Assembly (NCBI RefSeq): GCF_007833215.1
Contig: NZ_CP042239.1
Coordinates: 3,222,001 to 3,286,000 of the forward strand
DNA from: Sphingomonas suaedae
GTDB taxonomy: Bacteria; Pseudomonadota; Alphaproteobacteria; Sphingomonadales; Sphingomonadaceae
DNA length: 64,000 nucleotides
Direction: 5' to 3'
The notes under the pieces are model-generated. The model searched no databases. It was not told where the DNA came from and was given only the letters and a program-made list of their open reading frames with translations. This document shows positions 26,947 to 34,878 of the stretch, one piece after another. Position numbers and translations under genes: made by a program. Each line of letters begins with the position of its first letter. Positions within the stretch are counted from its first letter, which is position 1.

Positions 26947-28419
26947 ATGAGCATCACCTTGTTGAAGCCCGACAATCCGGTCGTCGCCTGGTGGAGGGCG
27001 CGGGTGATCGCGTCGGTCGATCATGTCGAGGTCGTCGAAAAGGTCCGCGACGAAGCCGGATTCACCGGCCGCTATGCGTTCATGACGCTGATGTCGGCGG
27101 GCATCGCGGTGCTCGGCCTGTTGCTGTCCTCGCCTGCAGTCGTGATCGGCGCGATGCTGATCTCGCCGCTGATGGGGCCGATCATCGGCCTCGGCTTCGG
27201 ACTCGCCACCTTCGACTGGGACGAGATTCGCACCGCCTGCATCTCGCTCGCGCTCGGCGTGGTGATCGCGGTGCTGTTCACTGCGCTGCTGGTGCTGGTC
27301 TCGCCGATCCAGAATGTGACGGCAGAGATCGCCGCGCGCACCCGGCCCAATCTGTTCGACCTGCTGGTCGCGCTCTTCTCCGCGCTGGCGGGTGCCTATG
27401 CGATGATCCGCGGCCGGGCGGGCACCGTCGTCGGCGTCGCCATCGCCACCGCATTGATGCCGCCGATCGCGGTGGTGGGCTTCGGTCTCGCGACCTGGAA
27501 CTGGACGGTGTTCGCCGGCTCGCTGCTGCTGTTCCTGACCAACCTCATCACCATCGCGGTCGCCGCCGCAGTCGTCGCGCGGCTTTATGGCTTCGGCTCG
27601 CACCTCTCGCCCCAGCATACGATGCTCCAGACGATCGTGGTCACCGTGACGCTGTCGGCCTTTGCAATCCCGCTGGGCTTGGTGCTGGTTCAGCTCGGCT
27701 GGGAAGCCAATGCCTCACGCCAGATCCGTGAGGTCATCGGCGCCGAGTTCGAAGGCGCGGCGCGCCTCAGCCAGGTCGATATCGATTATCAGCGCGATCC
27801 GATCCGGGTGAGCGCCACGGTGCTGACCCCGCGGGTGCGCACCGATGTCGACCGGCGGGCCGCCGCGACGCTGACCCAGCTGATCGGTCGCAAGGTCGCG
27901 ATCGAGCTGGAACAGATTCGCGTCGGCACCGGCGCGCAGGCCGAAGCGGCGCAGGTCGCGGCGGCGCAGGCATCCAGCGCATCGGCGGCCAACCGCGTCG
28001 CTTTACGCGCGCAGGAACAGCTTGCGTTGATCGCGGGGGTCAAGCCGGATGCGGTGCTGCTCGACCGCGACAATCGCCGCGCGGTGGTCAACGCCGCGCC
28101 GCTGCCCGGTGCCAATCTCGCCGCCTATCGCGCGCTGGAGGCGCGGGTCGCGACCGGGGTGCAGGGCTGGAGCGTCACGCTGGTCCCGCCCGCTACCGCG
28201 CTGCCCGATATTGCGGTGGTCGAGGACAAGCCCGATGCCGATGCGCTCGCCACCGCGATCTGGGCCGCGCGCCGGATCAAGCTGCCAATCGGCGTATCGG
28301 GCGCCGATGCAGAGGTCGTGGTCGATGCGCTGAGTGACGCCGGGGTGGACGCGCGCGTCACCGGCAACGGCAATGGCGCCGCCCGGCTCCGCTGGCTGGC
28401 GCCCGAAGCGACGGAGTAA
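26947..28419 (+). CDS. DUF389 / TIGR00341-family membrane protein
   Basis: A 490-residue protein whose N-terminal half (about 30-250) is the DUF389 membrane domain, with SSPAVVIGAMLISPLMGPII, FDLLVALFSALAGAYAMIRG and IATALMPPIAVVGFGLATWN. The C-terminal half (about 255-490) is soluble and predicted mixed alpha/beta. Function is unknown in the family. An alternative start at 26881 adds a basic leader of 22 residues; 26947 fits better because the domain homology starts near it. Confidence 0.85.
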   Translation: MSITLLKPDNPVVAWWRARVIASVDHVEVVEKVRDEAGFTGRYAFMTLMSAGIAVLGLLLSSPAVVIGAMLISPLMGPIIGLGFGLATFDWDEIRTACISLALGVVIAVLFTALLVLVSPIQNVTAEIAARTRPNLFDLLVALFSALAGAYAMIRGRAGTVVGVAIATALMPPIAVVGFGLATWNWTVFAGSLLLFLTNLITIAVAAAVVARLYGFGSHLSPQHTMLQTIVVTVTLSAFAIPLGLVLVQLGWEANASRQIREVIGAEFEGAARLSQVDIDYQRDPIRVSATVLTPRVRTDVDRRAAATLTQLIGRKVAIELEQIRVGTGAQAEAAQVAAAQASSASAANRVALRAQEQLALIAGVKPDAVLLDRDNRRAVVNAAPLPGANLAAYRALEARVATGVQGWSVTLVPPATALPDIAVVEDKPDADALATAIWAARRIKLPIGVSGADAEVVVDALSDAGVDARVTGNGNGAARLRWLAPEATE

Positions 28420-28459
28420 CGGCTCCCAATTCCTCCCCTAGGCGGGGGCGGGTTGCGCC

Positions 28460-30040
28460 TCAAACCTTTGCCAGCGCTTCGCCGATCAGCTTGCGCGAAT
28501 TGGCGATCCCATAGAGCGCAATGAAGCTGCCCATGCGCGGTCCCTGGCTTGATCCCAGCAGCGTCTCGTACAGCGCCTTGAACCAGTCGCGCAGCGCCTC
28601 CTTGCCGAACCGCGCCTTGCCGACTTCATAGACCGCGTCCTGGATCGCGTCGGCGGCAGCGTCGCGGGGCATCGCCGCAAGCAGCCGGTCGAGATCCTCC
28701 AACGCCGCCACCTCCACGCCTTCGGGCGCACGACGCTTCAATGTCGGTGCGATGAAGTCGCGGCCATAGGCCAGCGCATAGCCGATCAGCGCGTCGAGCG
28801 CCGGATGCTTCTCAGGAGACGCATCGGGAACATAATTGGCGAGATAGCCCCACACCTGTTCCTTGCTCGCCTCGCCCATCACCCCGACCAGGTTCAGCAA
28901 CAGGCCGAACGTCACCGGCAGGCTTTCCTCCGGCACATCGCCATTATGGATATGGTGGACCGGGTTGCCCAGCTTCTGTTCGACCGGCTGGCCCGCATAA
29001 TTGGCGCGGAATTGCCAGTAATCGTCGATCGCGCGCGGGATCACCCCCATGTGCAGCGCCTTGGCCTTTTTGGGCTCGCGATAGATGTAGAAGGCGAGGC
29101 TCTCGTCGGTGCCATAGGTCAGCCATTGATCCAGGCTCAGCCCATTGCCCTTGGACTTGGAGATCTTCTCGCCCTTTTCGTCGAGGAACATCTCGTAATT
29201 GAAGCCCTCGGGCGGACGCCCGCCCAGCACGCGTGCGATCTTGCTCGACTGGATCACCGAATCGATCAGATCCTTGCCTGCCATTTCATAGTCGACGCCG
29301 AGCGCCACCCAGCGCATCGCCCAGTCGACCTTCCATTGCAGCTTGGCCTTGCCGCGCAGGATCGACTGCTCGATCCGCTCGCCATCGCTATCGGTAAAGG
29401 CGATCATCCCCGTTTCGGCGTCCAGCACCTCGATCGGGACCTGAAGGACGATGCCGCTCTTCGGGCTGATCGGAAGCACCGGCGAATAGGTCGCCTGGCG
29501 CTCGGCGCGCAGCGTCGGCAGCATCACGTCCATGATGCCCTGATAGTGGCGCAGCACGCCCCTGAGCGCGTCGTCGAACGTCCCGTCGGTATAATAATCG
29601 GTGGAGGAGGCGAACTCGTAATCGAAGCCGAACCGGTCGAGAAATTCGCGCAGCTTGGCATTGTTGTGATGCGCAAAGCTCTCATACTGTCCGAACGGAT
29701 CGGGCACCTGCGTCAGCGGCTTGCCGAGATGCGCGGCCAGCATCCCCTTGTTCGGCACATTGTCCGGCACCTTGCGCAGTCCGTCCATATCGTCGCTAAA
29801 CGCGATCAGCCGGGTCGGCGTGTCCGACAACGTCTCGAACGCATGACGGACCATCGTCGTGCGCAGCACCTCGTTGAACGTGCCGATATGCGGCAGGCCC
29901 GAGGGACCATATCCGGTTTCGAACAGCACCGGCTTCCCGCCCGGTTTCCCCTCCGGATAGCGCTTGAGCAGCTTGCGGGCCTCTTCATAGGGCCAGGCCT
30001 TGGAGGTGAGGGCGGCGTCGCGGAAAGCGGTGTCGGTCAT
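28460..30040 (-). CDS. lysS: Lysyl-tRNA synthetase, class I
   Basis: Charges tRNA-Lys with lysine. The 526-residue protein is the class I type (also called LysK), known from archaea, spirochaetes and many alphaproteobacteria. The nucleotide-binding signatures are GPSGLPHIGTFNEVLRTTMV (HIGH equivalent) and EKISKSKGNGLSLDQWLTYG (KMSKS equivalent). A helical anticodon-binding region follows. The start at 30040 gives MTDTAFRDAALTSKAWPYEE. It is convergent with the DUF389 gene and divergent from feoA across a palindromic repeat. Confidence 0.95.
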   Translation of the reverse strand: MTDTAFRDAALTSKAWPYEEARKLLKRYPEGKPGGKPVLFETGYGPSGLPHIGTFNEVLRTTMVRHAFETLSDTPTRLIAFSDDMDGLRKVPDNVPNKGMLAAHLGKPLTQVPDPFGQYESFAHHNNAKLREFLDRFGFDYEFASSTDYYTDGTFDDALRGVLRHYQGIMDVMLPTLRAERQATYSPVLPISPKSGIVLQVPIEVLDAETGMIAFTDSDGERIEQSILRGKAKLQWKVDWAMRWVALGVDYEMAGKDLIDSVIQSSKIARVLGGRPPEGFNYEMFLDEKGEKISKSKGNGLSLDQWLTYGTDESLAFYIYREPKKAKALHMGVIPRAIDDYWQFRANYAGQPVEQKLGNPVHHIHNGDVPEESLPVTFGLLLNLVGVMGEASKEQVWGYLANYVPDASPEKHPALDALIGYALAYGRDFIAPTLKRRAPEGVEVAALEDLDRLLAAMPRDAAADAIQDAVYEVGKARFGKEALRDWFKALYETLLGSSQGPRMGSFIALYGIANSRKLIGEALAKV

Positions 30041-30105
30041 CGGTGTCAGTCTATCTGGAGGCAAAGCCTGCGGGTGCGCGATGGCGACAAGATTTGCAAC
30101 CCACC

Positions 30106-30272
30106 CATTCCTCCCCCAGCTTGCTGGGGGAGGGGGACCGCCGCCGCAGGCGGTGGTGGAGGGGCCGCCCCGCAGAGGGCGGAATTTTGCCGAGCTGCCC
30201 ACGGCCGTCTGCGCGGCCGCCCCTCCGTCATCGCTGCGCGATGCCACCTCCCCTGCGCGGCAGGGGAGGAAT
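30106..30272. repeat. Complex palindromic repeat between lysS and feoA
   Basis: The element starts ATTCCTCCCCCAGCTTGCTG, carries an internal dyad ACCGCCGCCGCAGGCGGT, and ends CTCCCCTGCGCGGCAGGGGA. It occupies most of the 286-base gap. It differs from the other repeat families in this window but has the look of a dispersed sphingomonad element. Confidence 0.75.
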
Positions 30273-30308
30273 GGATTCGTCATTCCCGCTGGCTTTTCCC
30301 CGTCGCAC

Positions 30309-30325
30309 TTGATAATCGCTCGCAA
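30309..30325 (+). promoter_or_regulatory. Possible -10 box and iron-regulator site just before feoA
   Basis: GATAAT at 30311-30316 lies 10 bases before the feoA ATG, and no Shine-Dalgarno sequence is present, so the message may be leaderless. The surrounding TTGATAATCGCTCGCAA has a loose dyad form that could be read as a Fur-type site, as expected for an iron importer. No convincing -35 is seen. Confidence 0.35.
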
Positions 30326-30326
30326 C

Positions 30327-30575
30327 ATGAGTGACTCGCTGGCCCGCGCTGTGCGCAATGTTCCCGGAACCGTTGCGTCGATCGACTGGGACGCCCTTGC
30401 CCCGCATGAAGCGCGGCGGCTGCGCGAATTCGGGCTGGACGAGGGGGTCGAGGTCGAACTGATCAAGCCCGGCGGCTGGATGGGCGGCCCGGCGGCGGTG
30501 CGGATCGGGCGGATGACCGTCGCGCTGCGCCGTCATGTGGCGGAAGCGATCCGGATCGTGGTCCCGGCCGAATGA
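30327..30575 (+). CDS. feoA: Ferrous iron transport protein A
   Basis: A small SH3-like cytosolic partner of FeoB, 82 residues. The central part REFGLDEGVEVELIKPGGWM is the typical FeoA turn, followed by a beta-rich end (AAVRIGRMTVALRRHVAEAI). It overlaps feoB by four bases (ATGA). The function fits its position only; FeoA alone carries no catalytic motif. Confidence 0.9.
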   Translation: MSDSLARAVRNVPGTVASIDWDALAPHEARRLREFGLDEGVEVELIKPGGWMGGPAAVRIGRMTVALRRHVAEAIRIVVPAE

Positions 30576-32419
30576 ACCCCGCCCCGCTCGTTGCCCTGGT
30601 CGGCAATCCCAATGCCGGCAAGACCGCCCTGTTCAACGCGCTCACCGGTGCGCGGCAAAAGGTCGGCAATTATCCCGGCGTCACGGTCGAGCGGCATTCG
30701 GGCCGCCTCGCGCTCGACGATGGCCGCCCGGTCGAGCTGGTCGACCTGCCCGGCACCTACAGCCTCGATCCCTCCAGTCCCGACGAAGCGGTCACCCGCG
30801 ACGTTGTGCTGGGGAAACAAGCGGGAGAGCGCCTCCCCGACGCGCTGATCGTCGTCGCCGACGCCTCCAATCTCGAAAACCATCTGCGCTTCGTGCTTCA
30901 GCTGCGTCAGCTCGGCCGCCCGATGGTCGTGGCGCTCAACATGATCGACATGGCGACGCGCGACGGCATGACCATCGACGCCGATGCACTGTCGGCGGAG
31001 CTCGGCGTCCCCGTCGTCACCACCGTAGCGGTGCGCAAGCGCGGCCTGGACGAACTCCGCGCGGCGCTGGGCGGCGTGCTGCTGGGCAGCCGACCCGCCG
31101 CCCCCGAAGCCCCCGAATCCGATATCACTTATTTTCAGCGCGACGCCCGCCGCATCGCCGCGCTCGCCATCACCGATCAACCGCGCAGCCGCGCCTTCAC
31201 CCGCGCGGTCGATAACGTCGTCCTCCACCCCGTAGCGGGCTGGCTGATCCTGCTCGCGCTGTTCTTCGTCATGTTCCAGGCGGTGTACAGCTGGTCGGAG
31301 GCGCCAATCGGCTGGATCGAGGGGACACAGGAATGGCTCGGCGCGCACGCGCAGGAAAACCTCCCCAGCGGCTTCATCGGCGACCTGGTAGTTCAGGGGA
31401 TTATCGCCGGCGTCGGATCGGTGGTGGTGTTCCTGCCCCAGATCCTGATCCTGTTCTTCTTCATCCTGCTGCTCGAAGCGACCGGCTATATGGTCCGCGC
31501 CGCCTTCCTGATGGACCGGCTGATGTCGCTGGTCGGCCTGTCGGGCCGCGCCTTCATTCCGTTGCTCTCATCCTTCGCCTGCGCGATTCCCGGCATCATG
31601 GCCGCGCGCTCGATCGACGATCCGAAAGAGCGGCTGACCACGATCCTGATCGCCCCGCTGATGACCTGCTCCGCGCGACTGCCGGTCTATATGCTGATCA
31701 TCGGCGCCTTCATCCCCGCGCGCGACGTTGCGCCCGGCATCGGGCTTCAGGGGCTGGTCCTGTTCGGCCTCTATGTCTTCGGCATTGTCGGCGCGATCCT
31801 CGCCGCCTTTGTCCTGCGCCTGACCGCGACGCGCGGCAAGAGCGGCGGCTTCATGATGGAAATGCCGCGCTACCAGCTTCCCTCGATCCGCGATCTGCTG
31901 ATCGGGCTTTGGCAGCGCGCCTATGTCTTCCTGCGCCGCGCGGGGACGATCATCATGGGGGTCACCGTGGCCCTCTGGCTGCTCGCCTCCTATCCCGTCG
32001 CGCCGGAGGGCGTGAAGCAGAGCGAATATTCGGTCGCCGGCCGCATCGCATCGGGCCTCGAAGTCGTCCTCGCCCCGATCGGCTTCAACCACGAAATGAG
32101 CCTCGCGGTGATCCCCGCCATGGCCGCGCGCGAAGTCGCGGTCTCGGCGCTCCAGACCGTCTACGCGATCGACGCGCCCGATGAGGAAACCGGCGCAGCG
32201 GCGCTCGGCGACCGCCTCGCCGACAGTTGGCCGCTCCCCACCGCACTGGCCTTCCTCGCCTGGTTCGTCTTCGCCCCGCAATGCCTCTCGACCATCGCCG
32301 TCGCCCGGCGCGAGACCAATGGCTGGAAATGGCCGATCGTGATGATCGTCTATCTGTTCGCGGCGGCCTATGCGGCGGCGGGGCTCACCTATTGGGGGGC
32401 GAAGGGGTTGGGGCTTTAG
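30572..32419 (+). CDS. feoB: Ferrous iron transporter FeoB
   Basis: GTP-dependent Fe2+ importer of the inner membrane, 615 residues. The N-terminal G domain has G1 GNPNAGKT, G3 DLPGTYSLDPSSPDE and G4 NMID, followed by a GDI-like helical region (about 170-210). The membrane half has two Gate motifs with FACAIPGIMAARSI and MTCSARLPVYMLI, and ends near NGWKWPIVMIVYLFAAAYAA. It is shorter than enterobacterial FeoB (about 770) but normal for the group. No feoC is seen. Confidence 0.95.
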   Translation: MNPAPLVALVGNPNAGKTALFNALTGARQKVGNYPGVTVERHSGRLALDDGRPVELVDLPGTYSLDPSSPDEAVTRDVVLGKQAGERLPDALIVVADASNLENHLRFVLQLRQLGRPMVVALNMIDMATRDGMTIDADALSAELGVPVVTTVAVRKRGLDELRAALGGVLLGSRPAAPEAPESDITYFQRDARRIAALAITDQPRSRAFTRAVDNVVLHPVAGWLILLALFFVMFQAVYSWSEAPIGWIEGTQEWLGAHAQENLPSGFIGDLVVQGIIAGVGSVVVFLPQILILFFFILLLEATGYMVRAAFLMDRLMSLVGLSGRAFIPLLSSFACAIPGIMAARSIDDPKERLTTILIAPLMTCSARLPVYMLIIGAFIPARDVAPGIGLQGLVLFGLYVFGIVGAILAAFVLRLTATRGKSGGFMMEMPRYQLPSIRDLLIGLWQRAYVFLRRAGTIIMGVTVALWLLASYPVAPEGVKQSEYSVAGRIASGLEVVLAPIGFNHEMSLAVIPAMAAREVAVSALQTVYAIDAPDEETGAAALGDRLADSWPLPTALAFLAWFVFAPQCLSTIAVARRETNGWKWPIVMIVYLFAAAYAAAGLTYWGAKGLGL

Positions 32420-32562
32420 GCGGGCGGGAGAAGTGCCACCGCTTCGAGCGGGACAGCTAACAATCATTCGGTTTCTGAAAGCTACCTTTCCGGACGCGAC
32501 CCCATTGCGGACATTGGTCTTGGGTGACATGCTGGTGGCGCATTAAGGAGCGCTAGTCACTG

Positions 32563-32802
32563 ATGGGATTGTCGGCCGAACTGCGTTGGTTAGAACATCG
32601 CGACCGCTTGGCCGCAGACCTCGGAGATGCCGCTAGCGTCCTTGTTGAGATACCGGGCTGGGAACCAGTGGACTTGGATGAAGGACTGCGTTGGCTGCGG
32701 CCTCCTACTATGAGGCGTTCAAGGTCGATCATGAAATTGTTCGAGCTGGAAAACAGGCGGTGGTGCGCTTCCGGTCGTGGGAAGCTTGGGACGGTTGAGT
32801 AA
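32563..32802 (+). pseudogene. Unrecognised small ORF, probably frameshifted
   Basis: The open frame gives 79 residues, with a protein-like first half (GLSAELRWLEHRDRLAADLG, then IPGWEPVDLDEGLRWL) and a poor, Arg-rich second half. Near 32690 the +2 frame takes over a much more protein-like reading (AAASYYEAFKVDHEIVRAGK, then QAVVRFRSWEAWDG) and stops at 32798. A one-base frameshift close to 32690 would join the two. Base composition is lower in GC than in the neighbours. No family is recognised, and the gene may be a decayed remnant. Confidence 0.4.
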
Positions 32803-32944
32803 CGGACACATTGCACCGGCGGCTTCCCACCCAATTTCAGCGGCTCCCGCGCTCCAGGCGCGACTCCAGAAACGGCCCGACCGCAAAACGACCCCATCGC
32901 GGTCGTTCGCGTAGCGCAGCTACGAGTGATGATAAGGAGGAGTG

Positions 32945-33334
32945 ATGCGGCTATTTGGCAGAAAGGAACAGCAACATCCGCTGGCAGAAACGCCAGTATG
33001 GATTGTGCCACTGCACGTTCGAGCGGGTTTGGAGCAGCTTCCGCCGCCTCTAATCGGTGCCTATGTTCAGGTTTTCTGCCGTGCTGACGATCCCACAACA
33101 GCGGCATGGGCCGCGATTCAAGCCGTTGAAGCTATGGGTTATTCCGTTTCAGAAAATCCGAAGACGGTGAACCAGATGCCAGCCGCCGACTATGATTCCT
33201 TCGTTTCGTCACAGTGGCCGGATCAACGCGCGGAGCTGCCGAGCCAAGCGGAGTTTTACGACAGAATGGCTGAATACCGATCAGTGTTCGGGCCATTTGG
33301 CGGATACGACACCCCAGCATCCAACGGCAGCTAA
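32945..33334 (+). CDS. Hypothetical protein in low-GC patch
   Basis: A 129-residue cytosolic protein preceded by a perfect AAGGAGG four bases before the ATG at 32945; a GTG three bases earlier is less well spaced. It starts MRLFGRKEQQHPLAET and contains GAYVQVFCRADDPTTAAWAA, IQAVEAMGYSVSENP and a Phe/Tyr-rich end (EYRSVFGPFGGYD). Codon choice and GC are lower than in the neighbours (31 of 60 bases G/C over 32941-33000). The family is unknown. The mix of strong ribosome site and odd composition suggests recent arrival. Confidence 0.65.
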   Translation: MRLFGRKEQQHPLAETPVWIVPLHVRAGLEQLPPPLIGAYVQVFCRADDPTTAAWAAIQAVEAMGYSVSENPKTVNQMPAADYDSFVSSQWPDQRAELPSQAEFYDRMAEYRSVFGPFGGYDTPASNGS

Positions 33335-33380
33335 CCACCCAAATCCAGCCGTTAGGCCAGCATCCCGAAAGCGGCCATTC

Positions 33381-34736
33381 ATGAGTTCACGACCTGGTAT
33401 GACGGCCGCCACGCCGCGCCCGACGCGACCGCGCCTCGCGCTGTTCGCCTTCGGGGACTTCGCCTTCAACCTCTACTGGCAGAGCGCGATGCTCTTCCTG
33501 CTCTTCTACTACACCGACGCGCTGGGCCTGCCGGTCGGTGTGGCGGCGGCGATCTTCATGGCGGCTTCGGTGTGGGACGGCGTCGCGAACTTCGCCGCGG
33601 GGCTGCTCGCCGACCGGCGCGAGCCGCGCGACGGGCTGGGGCGGCTGGTGGCGATCGGCGGCATCCCGCTCGGTGCGGGGTTCGTGCTGGCCTATCTACC
33701 GCCGCTGGTACCCGGCATCTGGGGTCTGGCGGGGGTGTGCGTCGGCCATATCCTATTTCGCACCGCCTATGCCTTTATCAACGTCCCCTATCTGGCGATG
33801 AGCGCGCGGGTCAGCGCCGACAGCAACGACCGCGCCTTTGTCGCGGGAATGCGAATGCTGTCCGGCACGCTTGCCGCCGTGGTGGTGGCGCTTGGCACCG
33901 TGCCCCTCGGGACGGCATTGCTGGGCGCCAAGAGCGCCGCCGACGCCTATATCGGCGCCGCGTTGCTGTTTGCTGTGGTCGGAGCGGCGATCCTTGCCTG
34001 GGTGGGGCTGACCTATCGTGAGGCGGATGTGCCGGAGCGGCGTGCGCCTGTCCCGGTGATCGCCGCCTTACGCGCGATCGCCGCCAACCGCGCCTTCGTC
34101 ACGCTCAACCTTGCGATGATGGCGGTGATCGTCGCGGTGACGATCCTCAACAAGTCTGTGCTTTATTATTTCAAATATTTCCTCGACGACGAGGGCGGAG
34201 GCCAGCTTGCGCTCGCATCGATGAGCGTGGTCAGCGCGGTATCGGTGCCGTTATGGATGTGGCTTCGCCGGAGCCTGGGTGCGCGGGCGCTCTGGTTCCT
34301 GGCTTCTGCGCTGGCGATGGCGGGCCTGGCCGCGTTCGCGCTGTTCGACATCCACCGCGCCGGGGTGATGCAGGCTTATCTGATGGCGATGCAGGCGATG
34401 ATCGTCGGACTCAATTTCGTTTTCTGGGCAATGCTGCCCAACACGATCGAATATGGCGAGCGGCACGGTGGCCTGCGCGTCGAGGGTGCGGTGTTCGGCA
34501 TGGCGGCCCTGCTCCAGCGGGTCGCGATCGGCGTCGCCACCGCGATCCTCGGCTTCGGGTTCGATTCGGCGGGCTATGTCGCCAATGTCGCCCAGAGCGA
34601 TTCGACGCTGCTGGCGATGCGGTTGACGATCGCATTGGTGCCGCTGGGATTCCTTGCGTTGTCCTGCGTGATGATGGCGCTCAACCCGCTGGGTCGGGGC
34701 GCACATGCCCGGATCCTGAAGGACCTGGATCGATAA
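33381..34736 (+). CDS. GPH-type sugar:cation symporter (MFS_2, MelB-like)
   Basis: A 451-residue carrier with 12 membrane segments. The MelB-like signatures are FGDFAFNLYWQSAMLFLLFY at helix 1, and GVANFAAGLLADRREPRDGL and FINVPYLAMSARVS further on. Family members take up sugars or glycosides with Na+ or H+. The start can be 33381 or 33399. It is convergent with the GH3 gene and stands at the edge of the carbohydrate locus, where it would import the short oligosaccharides released in the periplasm. Confidence 0.85.
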   Translation: MSSRPGMTAATPRPTRPRLALFAFGDFAFNLYWQSAMLFLLFYYTDALGLPVGVAAAIFMAASVWDGVANFAAGLLADRREPRDGLGRLVAIGGIPLGAGFVLAYLPPLVPGIWGLAGVCVGHILFRTAYAFINVPYLAMSARVSADSNDRAFVAGMRMLSGTLAAVVVALGTVPLGTALLGAKSAADAYIGAALLFAVVGAAILAWVGLTYREADVPERRAPVPVIAALRAIAANRAFVTLNLAMMAVIVAVTILNKSVLYYFKYFLDDEGGGQLALASMSVVSAVSVPLWMWLRRSLGARALWFLASALAMAGLAAFALFDIHRAGVMQAYLMAMQAMIVGLNFVFWAMLPNTIEYGERHGGLRVEGAVFGMAALLQRVAIGVATAILGFGFDSAGYVANVAQSDSTLLAMRLTIALVPLGFLALSCVMMALNPLGRGAHARILKDLDR

Positions 34737-34785
34737 GAAGGCGGGCTGGGGCGCCAAGCTGCGGGAGCGGGTCGGTCCGTCTCGA

Positions 34786-34840
34786 CAAAAAAGCGTCCGG
34801 CACCGCCCCGGGGAGGAGGGGGAGGCGAAGCGGTGCCGGA
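34786..34840 (-). terminator. Intrinsic terminator for the GH3 gene
   Basis: TCCGGCACCGC (34796-34806) pairs with GCGGTGCCGGA (34830-34840). On the minus strand it is followed by a T-run from the AAAAAA at 34787-34792. It also lies just after the symporter gene and may serve both. Confidence 0.8.
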
Positions 34841-34878
34841 CCCCCCGGACGTTGCCGGGGATCAGTGTTGCGCGCGGA

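Noticed and set aside
28460..30040. Class I lysyl-tRNA synthetase as a novelty
   Set aside because: Class I enzymes are usual in alphaproteobacteria, so its presence is not remarkable.
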